Part shown: piece after piece, positions 48,409 to 59,900 of the stretch | Layout: each line of letters begins with the position of its first letter | Numbering within the stretch: the first letter of the stretch is position 1 | From: Trichomonas vaginalis G3 | Taxonomy: Eukaryota > Parabasalia > Trichomonadida > Trichomonadidae | DNA: 64,000 nucleotides | NCBI RefSeq assembly: GCF_026262505.1 | Contig: NC_067208.1 | Coordinates: forward strand, 17,307,962-17,371,961 | Reading direction: 5' to 3' | Notes under the pieces: model-generated | Databases searched by the model: none | What the model saw: only the letters and a program-made list of their open reading frames with translations | What the model was told of the DNA's origin: nothing | Translations under genes and position numbers: made by a program

Positions 48409-49452
48409 ATGAGGAATGTTACATTAATTTCCTTACTTTCAATTAATTCATTATATCATTCACCATTCATTACGAAATCACCTAATTCAATGAAATCTAT
48501 ATTAACAATATGCAATTCCAGATTTATTAAACAATTTTCAAATATATATCGATCAGAAAAAGCAAAAGAATCTTTAAATCTCTTAAAATCAGATTTCAAG
48601 CAGACATTACAACCTGTTATACATATTTCTCAGTCAGAATTCGAAGATGATTTGGATGAAGGATCATCATTTCAAACAGAAAACATTAAACTTGCTGGAT
48701 TTAAGCAAACATTAATTATGCATAAAAGAAATCTCGATATTGATCAATGCTCTTTCACAGGTTGCATGGGAAAAATGGGAGGAGCTATTCATATTGAAAA
48801 AAGTCATTCAATACAGATCTCTAGGGCCTCATTCGAAGGTAACTCTGCAGATGTAGGCGGAGCTGGACATTTTTTAGGAATAATATCATTTAAACTAAAA
48901 GATTCTAAATTTAATACTAATTATGCAAAGTATTATGGAGCTTTAATGGTTGATGGTAAGGAGAAACCTGTTAACTTTTCTATATCTGTTGTAAATTTTA
49001 CAAATAATCGCGCGGAGCTTTGGGGAGCTGCTTTAAGACTAGACAGATGTGGTGGTGATATTAGATGCACATACTTTGTTAAGAATATTGCACTAGTTTC
49101 TGGTGCTTTCTTTGATTTTTCTTGTAAACCAAACACAAGGTCAATTACTCGATGTTGTTTCCTATCGAATAACTGCACGTCTCGAGCAGCTGTAACATGC
49201 TTCCATTTATTACAAGAGTCAACATATACAAAATGCATATTTGCGAAGAATTATTGCGAAAAGAAACCAAATTCGATCGAAATACAATCTATCAACACAA
49301 AAATTACATTGCAGAATTGCGTGTTTGAAGGTACTAAAGAAACTGAAATCGGAATGAAGTTTAATTATTCAGAATTTATTGTTCAAGATTCTGAATTTGG
49401 CACTGTAATACAGGACTATAGTAAGTTCCTCGGTAATCTATATTGGGTATAA
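48409..49452 (+). CDS. Pmp-like beta-helix surface protein
   Basis: 347 residues from the ATG at 48409. The N-terminus (MRNVTLISLLSINSLY) could be a short signal peptide. Residues ~95-300 carry chlamydial Pmp-type repeats, with GGA(I/L/V) and FxxN motifs: CSFTGCMGKMGGAIHIEKS, ASFEGNSADVGGAGHF, FNTNYAKYYGALMV, NFTNNRAELWGAALRL. Such proteins form right-handed beta-helices and are a known trichomonad family with possible host-contact roles. Full-length members are longer and end in a membrane helix; none is seen here, so this one is either secreted or short. Confidence 0.75.
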   Translation: MRNVTLISLLSINSLYHSPFITKSPNSMKSILTICNSRFIKQFSNIYRSEKAKESLNLLKSDFKQTLQPVIHISQSEFEDDLDEGSSFQTENIKLAGFKQTLIMHKRNLDIDQCSFTGCMGKMGGAIHIEKSHSIQISRASFEGNSADVGGAGHFLGIISFKLKDSKFNTNYAKYYGALMVDGKEKPVNFSISVVNFTNNRAELWGAALRLDRCGGDIRCTYFVKNIALVSGAFFDFSCKPNTRSITRCCFLSNNCTSRAAVTCFHLLQESTYTKCIFAKNYCEKKPNSIEIQSINTKITLQNCVFEGTKETEIGMKFNYSEFIVQDSEFGTVIQDYSKFLGNLYWV

Positions 49453-50014
49453 TCTTGTTTATCATTTTTTGTTTGTTTTTGTTTATTTAAAAAAAATTAT
49501 TTGTATTCTTTCTTAGATAAGACTACAAATAGACAATTTTATTTTAAGTTAAGCACAAAATATTTTATTTCTATAAAAACATAATACGGTTGGAAAAATC
49601 TTATATTTTCTTATTACTTGGTTTGATGATATGAAGAACTAATCCTTTGAAAAATCATCACTTTATTATGCAATTAACTAAATGTTTCTGATAATTTTGC
49701 CTTGATAAATTCATAACAGAATAATATATGAATAATTTAAGATATAACATGTTTTCAAGCTATACATTAACTTGTGTATGCAAATTTCAGATTGAGATAG
49801 ATCGCATTTCTTGATAAATCCTTATTCTAATTAGAATTTGTAAATTTTAACTAGTTGGATGGTAGAATTCAGGGGCTGTAGTTATGCTAACTTGAAATGA
49901 TGCTGTCATAGCATGGAATTTGCAAAATTTCTATTGTGAATAACGAAATTTTAGACTTTGTAAACACTTTTTATAACAACCGTTTTTTGTAAAAATATAA
50001 AATTTTTTTTGGCG
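49453..50014. other. Intergenic, no gene seen
   Basis: AT-rich spacer with the promoter of the SAM-domain gene. No other feature is supported. Confidence 0.4.
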
Positions 50015-50683
50015 ATGTCTGGAAAAGACTTAGAAAACATGAGTGTCGACGATGTCGCTAAAATGATAAAAGATGCAGGCTTTGGAGATGCTAATGCTCA
50101 ATTTTTCAAGGATGCTGAAATCTCTGGACCAACATTAGCATTTATAACGGAAGAACATCTTAAAGAAATCGGTATTAAAGCCATCGGACCACGTCTCTTA
50201 ATACTTAGACACATTAAGAAGATGACAGGGCGTCTTAATCCACGTCCTTCTCCCCAAGAAGCACCTCCATCAAGATTACCTCCCCCACAGCCAGTTCAAT
50301 TCCAGTCACCACATCAGGAGAAGCCTAGAGCAAACATGAACCAGACAATGACTCAATCAATGCCCGTCAAAAAGACATCAGAAGCAAGTCGCCCACAGAC
50401 AGCAAATCCACCAGGAGAAAAGCCTAAATTCGTACAAGACCATGAAAAGATGGTTGCTTCTATCAGAGCAGCTCGTAAATACATGAAATACCAGAAAGAC
50501 CTTGAAGAAGGTAAAGCTGTTGGCCCACCACCAGAGCTTCCACCTATCGAAGAGCCTCCAGATCTTGTTCAATGCCCAACATGCGGAAGAAAGATGAGCG
50601 AAGAGGCAGCTCGTCATCACTTCCCAGTTTGTGCTCGTATGAACCAGGGAAGAATGAATACAAGCAAATACAGCAGAAAATAA
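50015..50683 (+). CDS. SAM-domain protein with C2HC zinc finger
   Basis: 222 residues from the ATG at 50015. Residues ~5-68 are a sterile alpha motif: MSVDDVAKMIKDAGFGD, AQFFKDAEISGPTLAFITEE, HLKEIGIKAIGPRLLILRHI. The middle is Pro/Gln-rich and disordered. The C-terminus (~185-212) is a C2HC finger: VQCPTCGRKMSEEAARHHFP then VCARM, as in ZC2HC1-type proteins. SAM domains oligomerise or bind partners. Codon use is GC-richer than in neighbouring genes, suggesting good expression. A decayed copy of part of this gene lies at 51134. Confidence 0.88.
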   Translation: MSGKDLENMSVDDVAKMIKDAGFGDANAQFFKDAEISGPTLAFITEEHLKEIGIKAIGPRLLILRHIKKMTGRLNPRPSPQEAPPSRLPPPQPVQFQSPHQEKPRANMNQTMTQSMPVKKTSEASRPQTANPPGEKPKFVQDHEKMVASIRAARKYMKYQKDLEEGKAVGPPPELPPIEEPPDLVQCPTCGRKMSEEAARHHFPVCARMNQGRMNTSKYSRK

Positions 50684-51133
50684 TACAATTTGTAGTTCTT
50701 AATCTTAATTTCATGAATAAAATTAGTTAATATGAATATGTTTTCTTACAAACATTGTATAATTGAACACTAATATTTTAAATCAATATATCTATTGCTG
50801 TTGATATTCGGAGATTTAGAAAATGAAAATATACATCATTTTTTGCTTGATATTTGAAATCTATAAGGTAAATATATATTTTCCTGATATCATTAGAAAA
50901 GTAATTTATGTATTTTTGCTAATTGAATATAAACAGATTATATTTTCTATCCTTTATTTTAAAATAACATCTTTTCTTATTAAGATGCAATCTTTCAGTA
51001 TATATAAACATATATAGGATTGCAAAGAGGTATTTGTATATACTGCACCCACATTGAATGACCATATGGAGTTTTAACATCATGGAAAATTTATATTTAG
51101 AAAATAATGACATAAATGCATAATAAAATAATT
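50684..51133. other. Intergenic, no gene seen
   Basis: AT-rich spacer. 64-codon frames on both strands here lack any protein-like content. Confidence 0.4.
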
Positions 51134-51200
51134 TTTAGATATATTAAGAATATGACGGGGCAAATTAATACACGTACTTCTTCAGAAGATAACATCAAGA
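51134..51200 (+). pseudogene. Relic copy of part of the SAM-domain gene
   Basis: ATTAAGAATATGACGGGGC and the following bases match 50213-50275 in the SAM gene (ATTAAGAAGATGACAGGGC), including CACGT-CTTCT and ACATCAAGAT blocks, with several substitutions and small gaps. Orientation is the same. No frame survives. It marks a local tandem duplication that has since decayed. Confidence 0.6.
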
Positions 51201-51237
51201 TATTGATCTATGGCTAATAAGTACGTAGCTATTTAGT

Positions 51238-52638
51238 TTAACGTGCTCCTGCCTTAATAAGAAGATTCACAATCTTTCTGTAGTTCCCATTTACGTTTTG
51301 TTTTGCTTTTGCTAAATCAAGTGGAGTTTTCCCGCCATTGTTTTTATCATTAAGATTGGCCCGAATTGAAACTAAATATTCAACGACATCAAAATTTCCT
51401 CTTTGTGATGCCCAATGAAGTGCCGAATCATTATTATCTGTTTTATCATTTTTATTGCACCCACAATGAATGAGGTATTTAACTACTTCAAGATGATCCA
51501 TTGTTGATGCCATAATTATTGGAGACCATCCATTACTATATTTTACATCTGGGTTAGCTCCAACTGAAATTAGATATTTAACTACTTCAAGATGACCATT
51601 TTCTGATGCAATAGTTAATGGAGTAAATCCAGCATCTCTTTTTGAATTTGGATTAGCTCCAATTGATATAAGATATTTAACTATTTCAAGATGACCTTCT
51701 TGCGATGCAGCGTATATTGCATCAGCTCCATCAGTTTTTTTTCGATAATTCTTGTCAAATCCAAGTCCAATTAAATATTTTACAATTTCAAGATGTCCAT
51801 GATATGAAGCTAAAAGTAAACAATTGCTTCCCATTTTGTTAACTGCATTTTTATCACAACCTCCTTCAATAAGAGATTTTGTTAATTGAAAATCTCCTCT
51901 ATAACATGCCTCAAGAAGTGGAGTATCTCCATCTGAATCTCTTTTTTCACTTAAACCAGCTGCACATGAGAGAGTCATTTTCAGTCTATCTCATTTATTA
52001 GAAATACATTTAAGGAAATCGTAAACTCTATCAAAATCAGAAGATATTAATTGAATAATTTTTGCGAAATCATCGATTGATCGTTGTAATTGGTCATTTT
52101 TGTTGTTAAGTGTTGAGATTTCTTTTTTAAGTTGATCATTGTCTTTTTTCAAGTTTGAAATTTCATCTTTAAATGTATTATTTTGTTCTTTATATGTATT
52201 AATTTCTTCTTTGTATTTATTAGTTTCGTTTTCTAAACTCACAATCTGTGCTTTGAGGTTTTGAATTTCGGTGTGTAAATTTGAAACTTCTTGAGAGTTT
52301 GTATTATAATCTGCCTTGTATTTCTCTAAGTAATTGATCAAGTTACCAGACGATTTAAGTTTAAGATTCCTTTTGTAACTTTTGAGAACGTTAATAACAT
52401 CTTCGAATGAATTTACTGAAATACTGCACTTTCGGACAAAGCCATACATCTTGGCTGCGTTGTACTTTGCTTTACCTTGGGAAAGAAGAGTTTTGAAGGC
52501 GCTTGAGTTTAGATTTGTTTTCTCTAACACTTTTGGGATATCTTCTTTTTCAAGAATATCAAAAAAGTTTTCTTGATCGATATATGATTGTATATTGTTC
52601 GCAATATAATCAAAATCGACAGTAAGACCTCCGCTCAT
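51238..52638 (-). pseudogene. Ankyrin-repeat protein with in-frame TGA
   Basis: The ATG at 52638 (MSGGLTVDFDYIANNIQSY) begins the shared helical domain, followed by a long coiled coil (~120-190). A TGA at 51991-51993 interrupts ISNK-stop-DRLKMTLSC; GGA to TGA explains it. The same frame continues to 51238 with about seven ankyrin repeats (DTPLLEACYRGDFQLTKSLI, FTPLTIASENGHLEVVKYLI, DSALHWASQRGNFDVVEYLV, KTPLDLAKAK). An ATG 12 bases after the stop could start a repeats-only protein of 246 residues, so two separate products are also possible. It is the fourth interrupted member in the window. Confidence 0.85.
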
Positions 52639-53911
52639 CAGAAAAATCTAAAAGTTCGTTACTTATTGAGAAATTATTGTCATTATATCGAAAATGCAAA
52701 ATATGTTGTTTATTTGAGTTTTTGTTGGGCGGTTATTCTCAGAATAAGGAGACATTTTTTTTACAAAGGAAATAATCACATGGGAATGAGCTTTTTTTGT
52801 TGAATAACCCGAATTCTTTTTACTTTAACCAACATATTATGTTGAATCATTATGAAAAATAATCAGGTATACATTATCATCAAAATTAGACAGACATGCA
52901 TATATATCAAGAAAAGCTACATGTTAGAATTGCCATATCATGTAAATTTTGTTATTTGATTGAAATCTTAAATGACATATGAAAACCATTCAGTGATCTA
53001 ATATACATATAATATGTTTTAATTATCAAGATAATCTATCTAAAAAAGAACAACAAAGATCATACAAGTTTAAAAAAAAGCTGCGAGACAATTGAGAGGA
53101 AGTATTCAAAATATTCTATGAGATTCTCACAATTTCATATCACATGGTACTTACGCCTTTTGTCCCAGGTATAAAAATTCAATATATAACATAAGATTAG
53201 TAAGTAGATAGATATTATCAGAAAATTTAAATCCTCTGTTCAGGATTAGATTATCTGATATTTGATAATCAAGTAAACAGACGCTTTACCTATGGAAATA
53301 GTATCACAGTATCCCCATAGTTACAAAACAAAATAGAATCAATAATAATGAATTTCAAATTCATTATGAAAATTTAACTACGTTAGTGATCGCATCTTTG
53401 TACTGGTAATGGCTCATAATTTATGTAGCCATTTGAGGTATTAGATAGAAACGAGTAACCCGAAAGGAAGATTTTTTTATGAAAAGTATCAAGTATATTT
53501 CGTTGAACGACCAGCACTTTATAGTATGGTGAGTCTGTAATTTTATAGTTACAATTTGCTTGTGTGGATATTTTGAGTATTTCTGAAAATTTAAAAGTTA
53601 TTAAATGAATTTTCACTAAAAATTATTTCAGTTTATGATATTTCTTTTAATTTGATGGTAACAAAGCTCGTGTAACATGGATAATAGCCGATGGAGTGTA
53701 AATTTGAAATTAGATTTTATCTTAATTGCATGAAATTTAAACATGGATCATGCAGAGGTTTACTATACTTGCGGAACTATATGGGCGGCAAGAATTGCAA
53801 AGCCGAGCATATTGTTGCCAATAAGGCATTAAAAAATGATGTAAACTATTCAAAATTGTATACTTACGCCTTTTGTCTCGCAGTTTATAATAAAAATATT
53901 TTTATTGATAA
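52639..53911. other. Intergenic, no gene seen
   Basis: AT-rich spacer between the fourth ankyrin gene and the USP gene. A plus-strand frame at 53691-54098 runs into the USP gene and is not convincing. Confidence 0.45.
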
Positions 53912-56900
53912 TTACAGTTTGGATATTTCTTGCTTAAGTTTTGCATGGAAAGGAGAATTAGATGCACTGATTTCAGCAGCTTTTGATAAGTTATCCAGCA
54001 GTTCTCTATCCTTGAATTTCATAACAATTGTCATTGTTATTGCGAACAATCCTTCGAATGTTTCATCACCTCTGCATTTCAATCTCCAAGGAAGGTGAAT
54101 TACCTTCTCTGTGTGCAATACATCGAAGAAAACATCCAAAAACATAGGATTGATGTTTTGTTTAATTTGAACTAATGAGTTAAGAGTTGCTCTCATGTTT
54201 AATATATCATTTGTCTGTCGGAAATGTGTTGACATTTCTCTTCCCAAGAAAACTAATAAAGAATTTGGAGGTTTCTTGTCAATCCACAGTTTGCAAATCA
54301 ACAACAAAAGAGAGGAAACCCATTCATCACGAGATCTTTCATCTAATTCTGAACCAATAACTTGATCTGACATAAACAACTTGTCAATATTTTCTCCTCC
54401 AAACTCAATAATGAATGAGAGAATCTTGACAATGTGACTCTTTCCTTTCTTCATGTCTTGAGAAGATGCCATTCTGAAGAAAGACTCAACGATCTTGTTG
54501 TTCTTCAACATGATGTCGTAGACTTGATGTGTTGCATTGTACATCATGTTTTCAACAAACAAAAGACTTTCATCGAAATAATCAACATTTGGATCTAATT
54601 TAGTGATTCCTTCGATCAAATACTTAATTGATTCTGTCTTTCCTAGTAAATACATACTGTTTGCTGTGACAACATCTTTCTTGAACATTGTTAAGATCTC
54701 ATACAACTGGTTTGTTGTTACTTTCTCTTTGAACAAACCATTGCAAACAATCTTATATAATCTTGTGCTGTTTGCATATCTCTTTGTGCATTCTTTGCAG
54801 AAATCAATAAATGATTTATTGTATTTCTGCCTGAAAATGAGTTCAACCAACAAATTACTGTTGTTTTCTGGCATCAATTGGTCGACTGAAATTCTTGTCT
54901 TTTGGATACACATTTCCAAGAGTTTCAAGTAACTGTTGATCGCGTAATCTCTGTGTGAACATTTAATGTCAATGACATCAAACGCTTTTCGTGAGAATTC
55001 GATGACTCTTTCAATCTCATTTTTTTCGATTTTGCTGTTGTTTGTCATACACATTGATGTTGCAAGTTCAACCATACAAACAGTGTGTGCATCGAATTTT
55101 CCGCCGACTTTTACGACTTTTTCTAAATTGGAAACAACGATTTCGACGTCTTGTTGTGTTATTTCGATTTCACTGTTTTCTTCGCTATTAATTTCATCAG
55201 TTAAATATCTCAGTAACTGGAAACCATTGAAGTTATCGAATGAGCCAGCAGCAGACAATTGATTTGTTTTATAGAAGTTTCTTGAATAAATTGGTATGTA
55301 ATTGATTTCTCTGAAGAATGGTCCAAAGAATTGTTTGTTCTGTTTATTCTTTCTTCTGTTAACTTTAATGGAATTAATTGCTTCTTGTACAACAATTTGA
55401 TTCTTAGCGAAAAGCAATGCACCCATCAATTCATAGTTCTTCAATGTGAATGAAGACAAATCATCAACAGTTGACAAACATCTTGCCATCCTTGAATATG
55501 ACTCTGGAGAACAAAGAGGTCCTGATTCAAGCCATGCTCTTGGACACATGAAATCAGTTTTCGCAATTAAGTCAATAACAAGTTCTTCACTGATACTGTT
55601 AACACCGATATCAATGAACTTCTCGACATTGTCAATCTTCAGTTTAACAATCATGTTGATGATCGCGTCACCGATTTTCTCTGAAGAAATGACCCATTTC
55701 ATGAAATCTTTAGTTAAATATGCCTTAGGAACTTTCAGATTGACAAGAGTATTAATTAAATGACTGAAGTCAGATAATCTCTTGAATCTTTCAGCACTAC
55801 ATTGGTTCTGTTTGTTGTTAACAAATGTTGGAACTTCTTCTGTGACGAATTTGATCAAGAACTGATCTGCATCAATTGATAACAAGAACTGGCAATTTTC
55901 ACGAGAAATTTCAGTGAAAACTTCTAAAACAGAGAAGATATCGAATGAATTTCTCCAGTTTTGGAGGATTTCCATCTCCCATTCGTAAATAAATGTGAAA
56001 ATAGTGATCATCAAATCATTCTCAGAACCCATTCTTGTAAATATTTGTTTCATGAATTGAGTGAAAATGTTTCTTATTTCTTTGTTTGTAGAATAAACAA
56101 GAATGTATTTGATTATTGCCAATTCATTTTGAATTACTTCTAAACTGTCATTGAACAAATGATTCTCATCAAATTTCTCCAAAATCTTTTGCGAAAGTTT
56201 TGCAAATGATTCATTATCATCAGAATGACTCAAAACTTTCATGAAGTAGTTAATAACAATTTGGTTACATTCTTTGTAATCAACGAGATGACAAATGAAA
56301 TCTACAAATTGTTTGGAGTAATAAACTTTGTCAATAATCAATCTGTCGTTTTCTATCTTGATTTGATTAATGATTTCTTCGTCAACTTTTATTTCCATTC
56401 CGAAATCTTCTTTGTAATCATTGTTCTTGTAGAAAAGCAAATATGCGGATGTTCCGTATTCTCCAACACCTGAATTTGCACTTTTTGCTTCTTCAAGAAA
56501 AACGAATTTAGTGCTTTGGTCGTTGAAATTCATCCATTTTTCGCCTTTCAAATAAGAAATGTAATGACCAACTTCTGCATCACCTTGATGAACAACTGTT
56601 CCGATCAATGACAACTTCTTTCCATTGATTTCGAATTCGTCTGGGACTTCGAAAATGGAATCAATCTTTGTTCTCATTCCTGTTTCGACACTGTAATCGA
56701 ATCTCTTTAGTTGGATGATTAAAATTGGAGGCAATTTCTCAATTGTTGTGTATCTTTGGATATTGAATTTTTCTGGATACTTTTCATCTCTGTAATCTTC
56801 GATTGTTTCTGGAGTGCAGAAAAGTTTCAAAGAATCATCAATGTTAGTGATGTCTTTAATAGGTATTGATAAACTAGGGAATGATTCAGATCTCTCGGAA

Positions 56901-59900
56901 TGGAAATCATTAGTCAATCCAATGAAATGTTCAATTGTTAATCCAGTAAAAAGTGACATAATTGGATAATTTTCCAATTTTGAGAACAATTGCAATAAGA
57001 AATCATGACAATCTTGTTGTTGTCTTACGTTTACTGGTTGTCCATCGTAATCTTTCCAACGAGAAGTGAACTCTTTCATGTCGACATAATGAGAATCACT
57101 GTACATTAGTTTGGTAAACAAAATATGTAAATAATTCAACCCTTCGTCATCAAATTTTGTTGAAATGATGAAGTTCCTGAATGGTTCGATAGAAAACAAA
57201 ATTTGAATCAAAGAATTGATGTAACATGTTGCACCTAAATTATTCAAACCGCATCTGTTAGTAGCAATAGATTTCATCTCGTTGCTCGGTGTGTATCCCC
57301 ATGGAGAATTCATTGGCAATGTTTGGAAAATGCTGTTTATCGTGTTTTGTTTGAATTCTTCTGATCTTTTCATCATAGAAAGAATAAACTGGAATGGAGC
57401 AAAATTGACATTGACATTCTTGTTCTTGCAAAGAATGTAATCGTTCATAATTCGCTCTGAATAAATAGAAATAGGAAATTCATTCCAGCGGTCACATAAA
57501 TCTGCTAAAACCGTCAAAACTTCTGAATTTTTGATGTCACAATTTCTGAGAATTTGTTCTAATTGGCCGGCCATTTCCAAAGGAACAGAAATCTCTGTGA
57601 AAATGTAGACATGTTCTGCATAATTCTGTAAACTATTGAAGATAGTCCAGATCTTTGAAAAGTTCTGATTTTTGATCAATTTAGTTTTGAGAAGTTTTTC
57701 AACGAAATTTCTTCTTTCGTCGAATAATAAAACTTTCAAGTCGTTTTCTTCTAAATCAACTTGCAAGTTCTCAACTAATTTGATAAGCATATCAGATAAC
57801 TTAACAAAGTATTCATCATTTGGTAATTGTACTAATTTGAGAAGGCTGCCGATCATCTTTTCAGAGGGTTCAGAAATTAAAAACAATGAAATTAATTTTG
57901 ATTCTGGCAAAAGTAGCTCGAAATTATTTTCGAATATTTCTTTGACGCCTGGAATCAATGCCTGGTTCTTCTCCTTTTCGCAGTAAATGTATTGCAACTG
58001 ATAGAGATAACGATAGGGCTCTGAATATTTAAGGTTATCAATTTTATAATTAGTTGGAGTTGGCAATTGTTGTAAAACATTGAAACACTGGAGAGAAAGG
58101 TTTTCCTCACTCAAGAACTGGAACAACTCATTGACATGGTCTTTGAGGATAGTTATTGGATGATTTTTCAGTGTGAAATGAACTCCTTTGTCGTATTCAT
58201 TCTTAATTCTGATTTCGATTTCAGGAGGTGTCAAATCTCTGACAAAACCGTCTTTTACAACTGATTTATTGTGGTAAATAACAATAGACTGCTCATCAAC
58301 ATCCAATGATTTGGCGGCTAATGGTTTGATAGTCCTGACACTTTCGTTCTTCAAACAATTAATTGTAAAGTTCTTAATTTGATATGTCACTTTTATGGTA
58401 ATTAGTTCATTGTCAAAAGAAACTTTATGTGGCTTGTAGTTCAAAGATAAAGGTGAAATATACTCATTGCAAAGGTTCAAACAGTCACTTAAAAGTTTCA
58501 ATGCAGTGTCACTTTTTGTTTGTAAAACGGAAATTGCTTTGTTTGTTATTTCCATGACTTTTGATGGAAGATTATGAGGTTCTTTAACTTCCAACAACAA
58601 TTTCATGGACTGCTCATCATTCTTCAGACAGTTTTGCCATATTTTTTCGTATGCGGCGTTGAAAACAGTTGTTATCAATATAGGATTTGCATTTGAATAT
58701 TGCAAATTGATGTAACAATGTCTGAGGATTTCGATATCTTCTGTTTGGTTTATAATACGTAATAATGGATCAATGGAGTCTTGATCGACCAAAGATAAAC
58801 CGATATCTGGCAAAATTTGTTTGAAAAACTTTGTTTGACTTTCTTTTGTCAGTTTTTCAAAAATTTTTGATAATTGGCCGGCCGAAAAATGTGATTTCGA
58901 TCTAGACATGATAGATACTAATGTCATGATCATGGATTCCAAGTTTTCGTGTTCTATAACTTGATCTACAAGTGTAGATGGATTAAAAACGGTTTTTGTA
59001 TTTGACAAAATTTTGTCAATTAAAGTGACACTTTTTTCTGTAAAATTCTTTTCAGAACTCAGTTCAACAGCCTTTGGAATTAAGTCTCCTAAGTCTGCTC
59101 TCGAAGCTGTTTTCGTTAAAGTCTCGAAAACTTCACTGTTGTCTCTGATATTCGACCACAACATTATAGAAACGACTCTGGCGTACTGGTGACCTTCCAA
59201 GAGTCTTCCGAGGATGTTAGGAGACAAATCTTGGAACTCTAAGATTATGTCTGGGTTCTGAAGGTTCAATGCGATATCTGCAAAAATAATTTCGCATTTG
59301 TTGAGGATGGAAGCGTGTTGGGACTTTACAGACTCGTACAATGATTTGATTAGAACAGGAGAAAGATGGTTATGCTTGGCAAAATTGATGAAAATCGGCT
59401 TGATTACTTCAAATTGCTCAATTGAATTGGCGTTCTTGGAAACAGCTGCGAGCAAGTTTGTCTGGCTGCCTGTAAGAGGTGTGATACCTGTAATTGCTTT
59501 TGTAAAGATGATTTGGGAAAGTCTGAATCCTGACATCTTGACTTCTACAATATCTGAGGTAATAAAGCGGTTAACAACATTGCAAGCGCAATCAACAATA
59601 AGTGGATGGTTGACACATTCAAAAATGTATTCGTATATTTGTATAATTTGCTTATGATGTAAATTTCTGTCGTTTTGCTCAGAAAGTATATTTGTTATGG
59701 CTTGATTTATTGATTGTACTTGATTATCGATCTTGTTGAAGATAGCATTTGTTCCTAAAAGCATGCATAATCGGCGAATTACATCAAAAACGGAAACAAG
59801 CTCATCTATTGATAAATCTTTGCCCATTGCAGAAAATAGCATAACATGAATATACTTCTGTTTAGCATTGTTAGCAAAATCTGTCATATAAGAAGAATAT

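Noticed and set aside
53150-53880. 17-base repeat TACTTACGCCTTTTGTC found twice
   Set aside because: A single 17-base match in 64 kb of AT-biased DNA is close to chance, and the flanks do not align.
53691-54098. 135-codon plus-strand frame at the USP 3' end
   Set aside because: Half of it is antisense to the USP coding region and the rest has no recognisable protein pattern.
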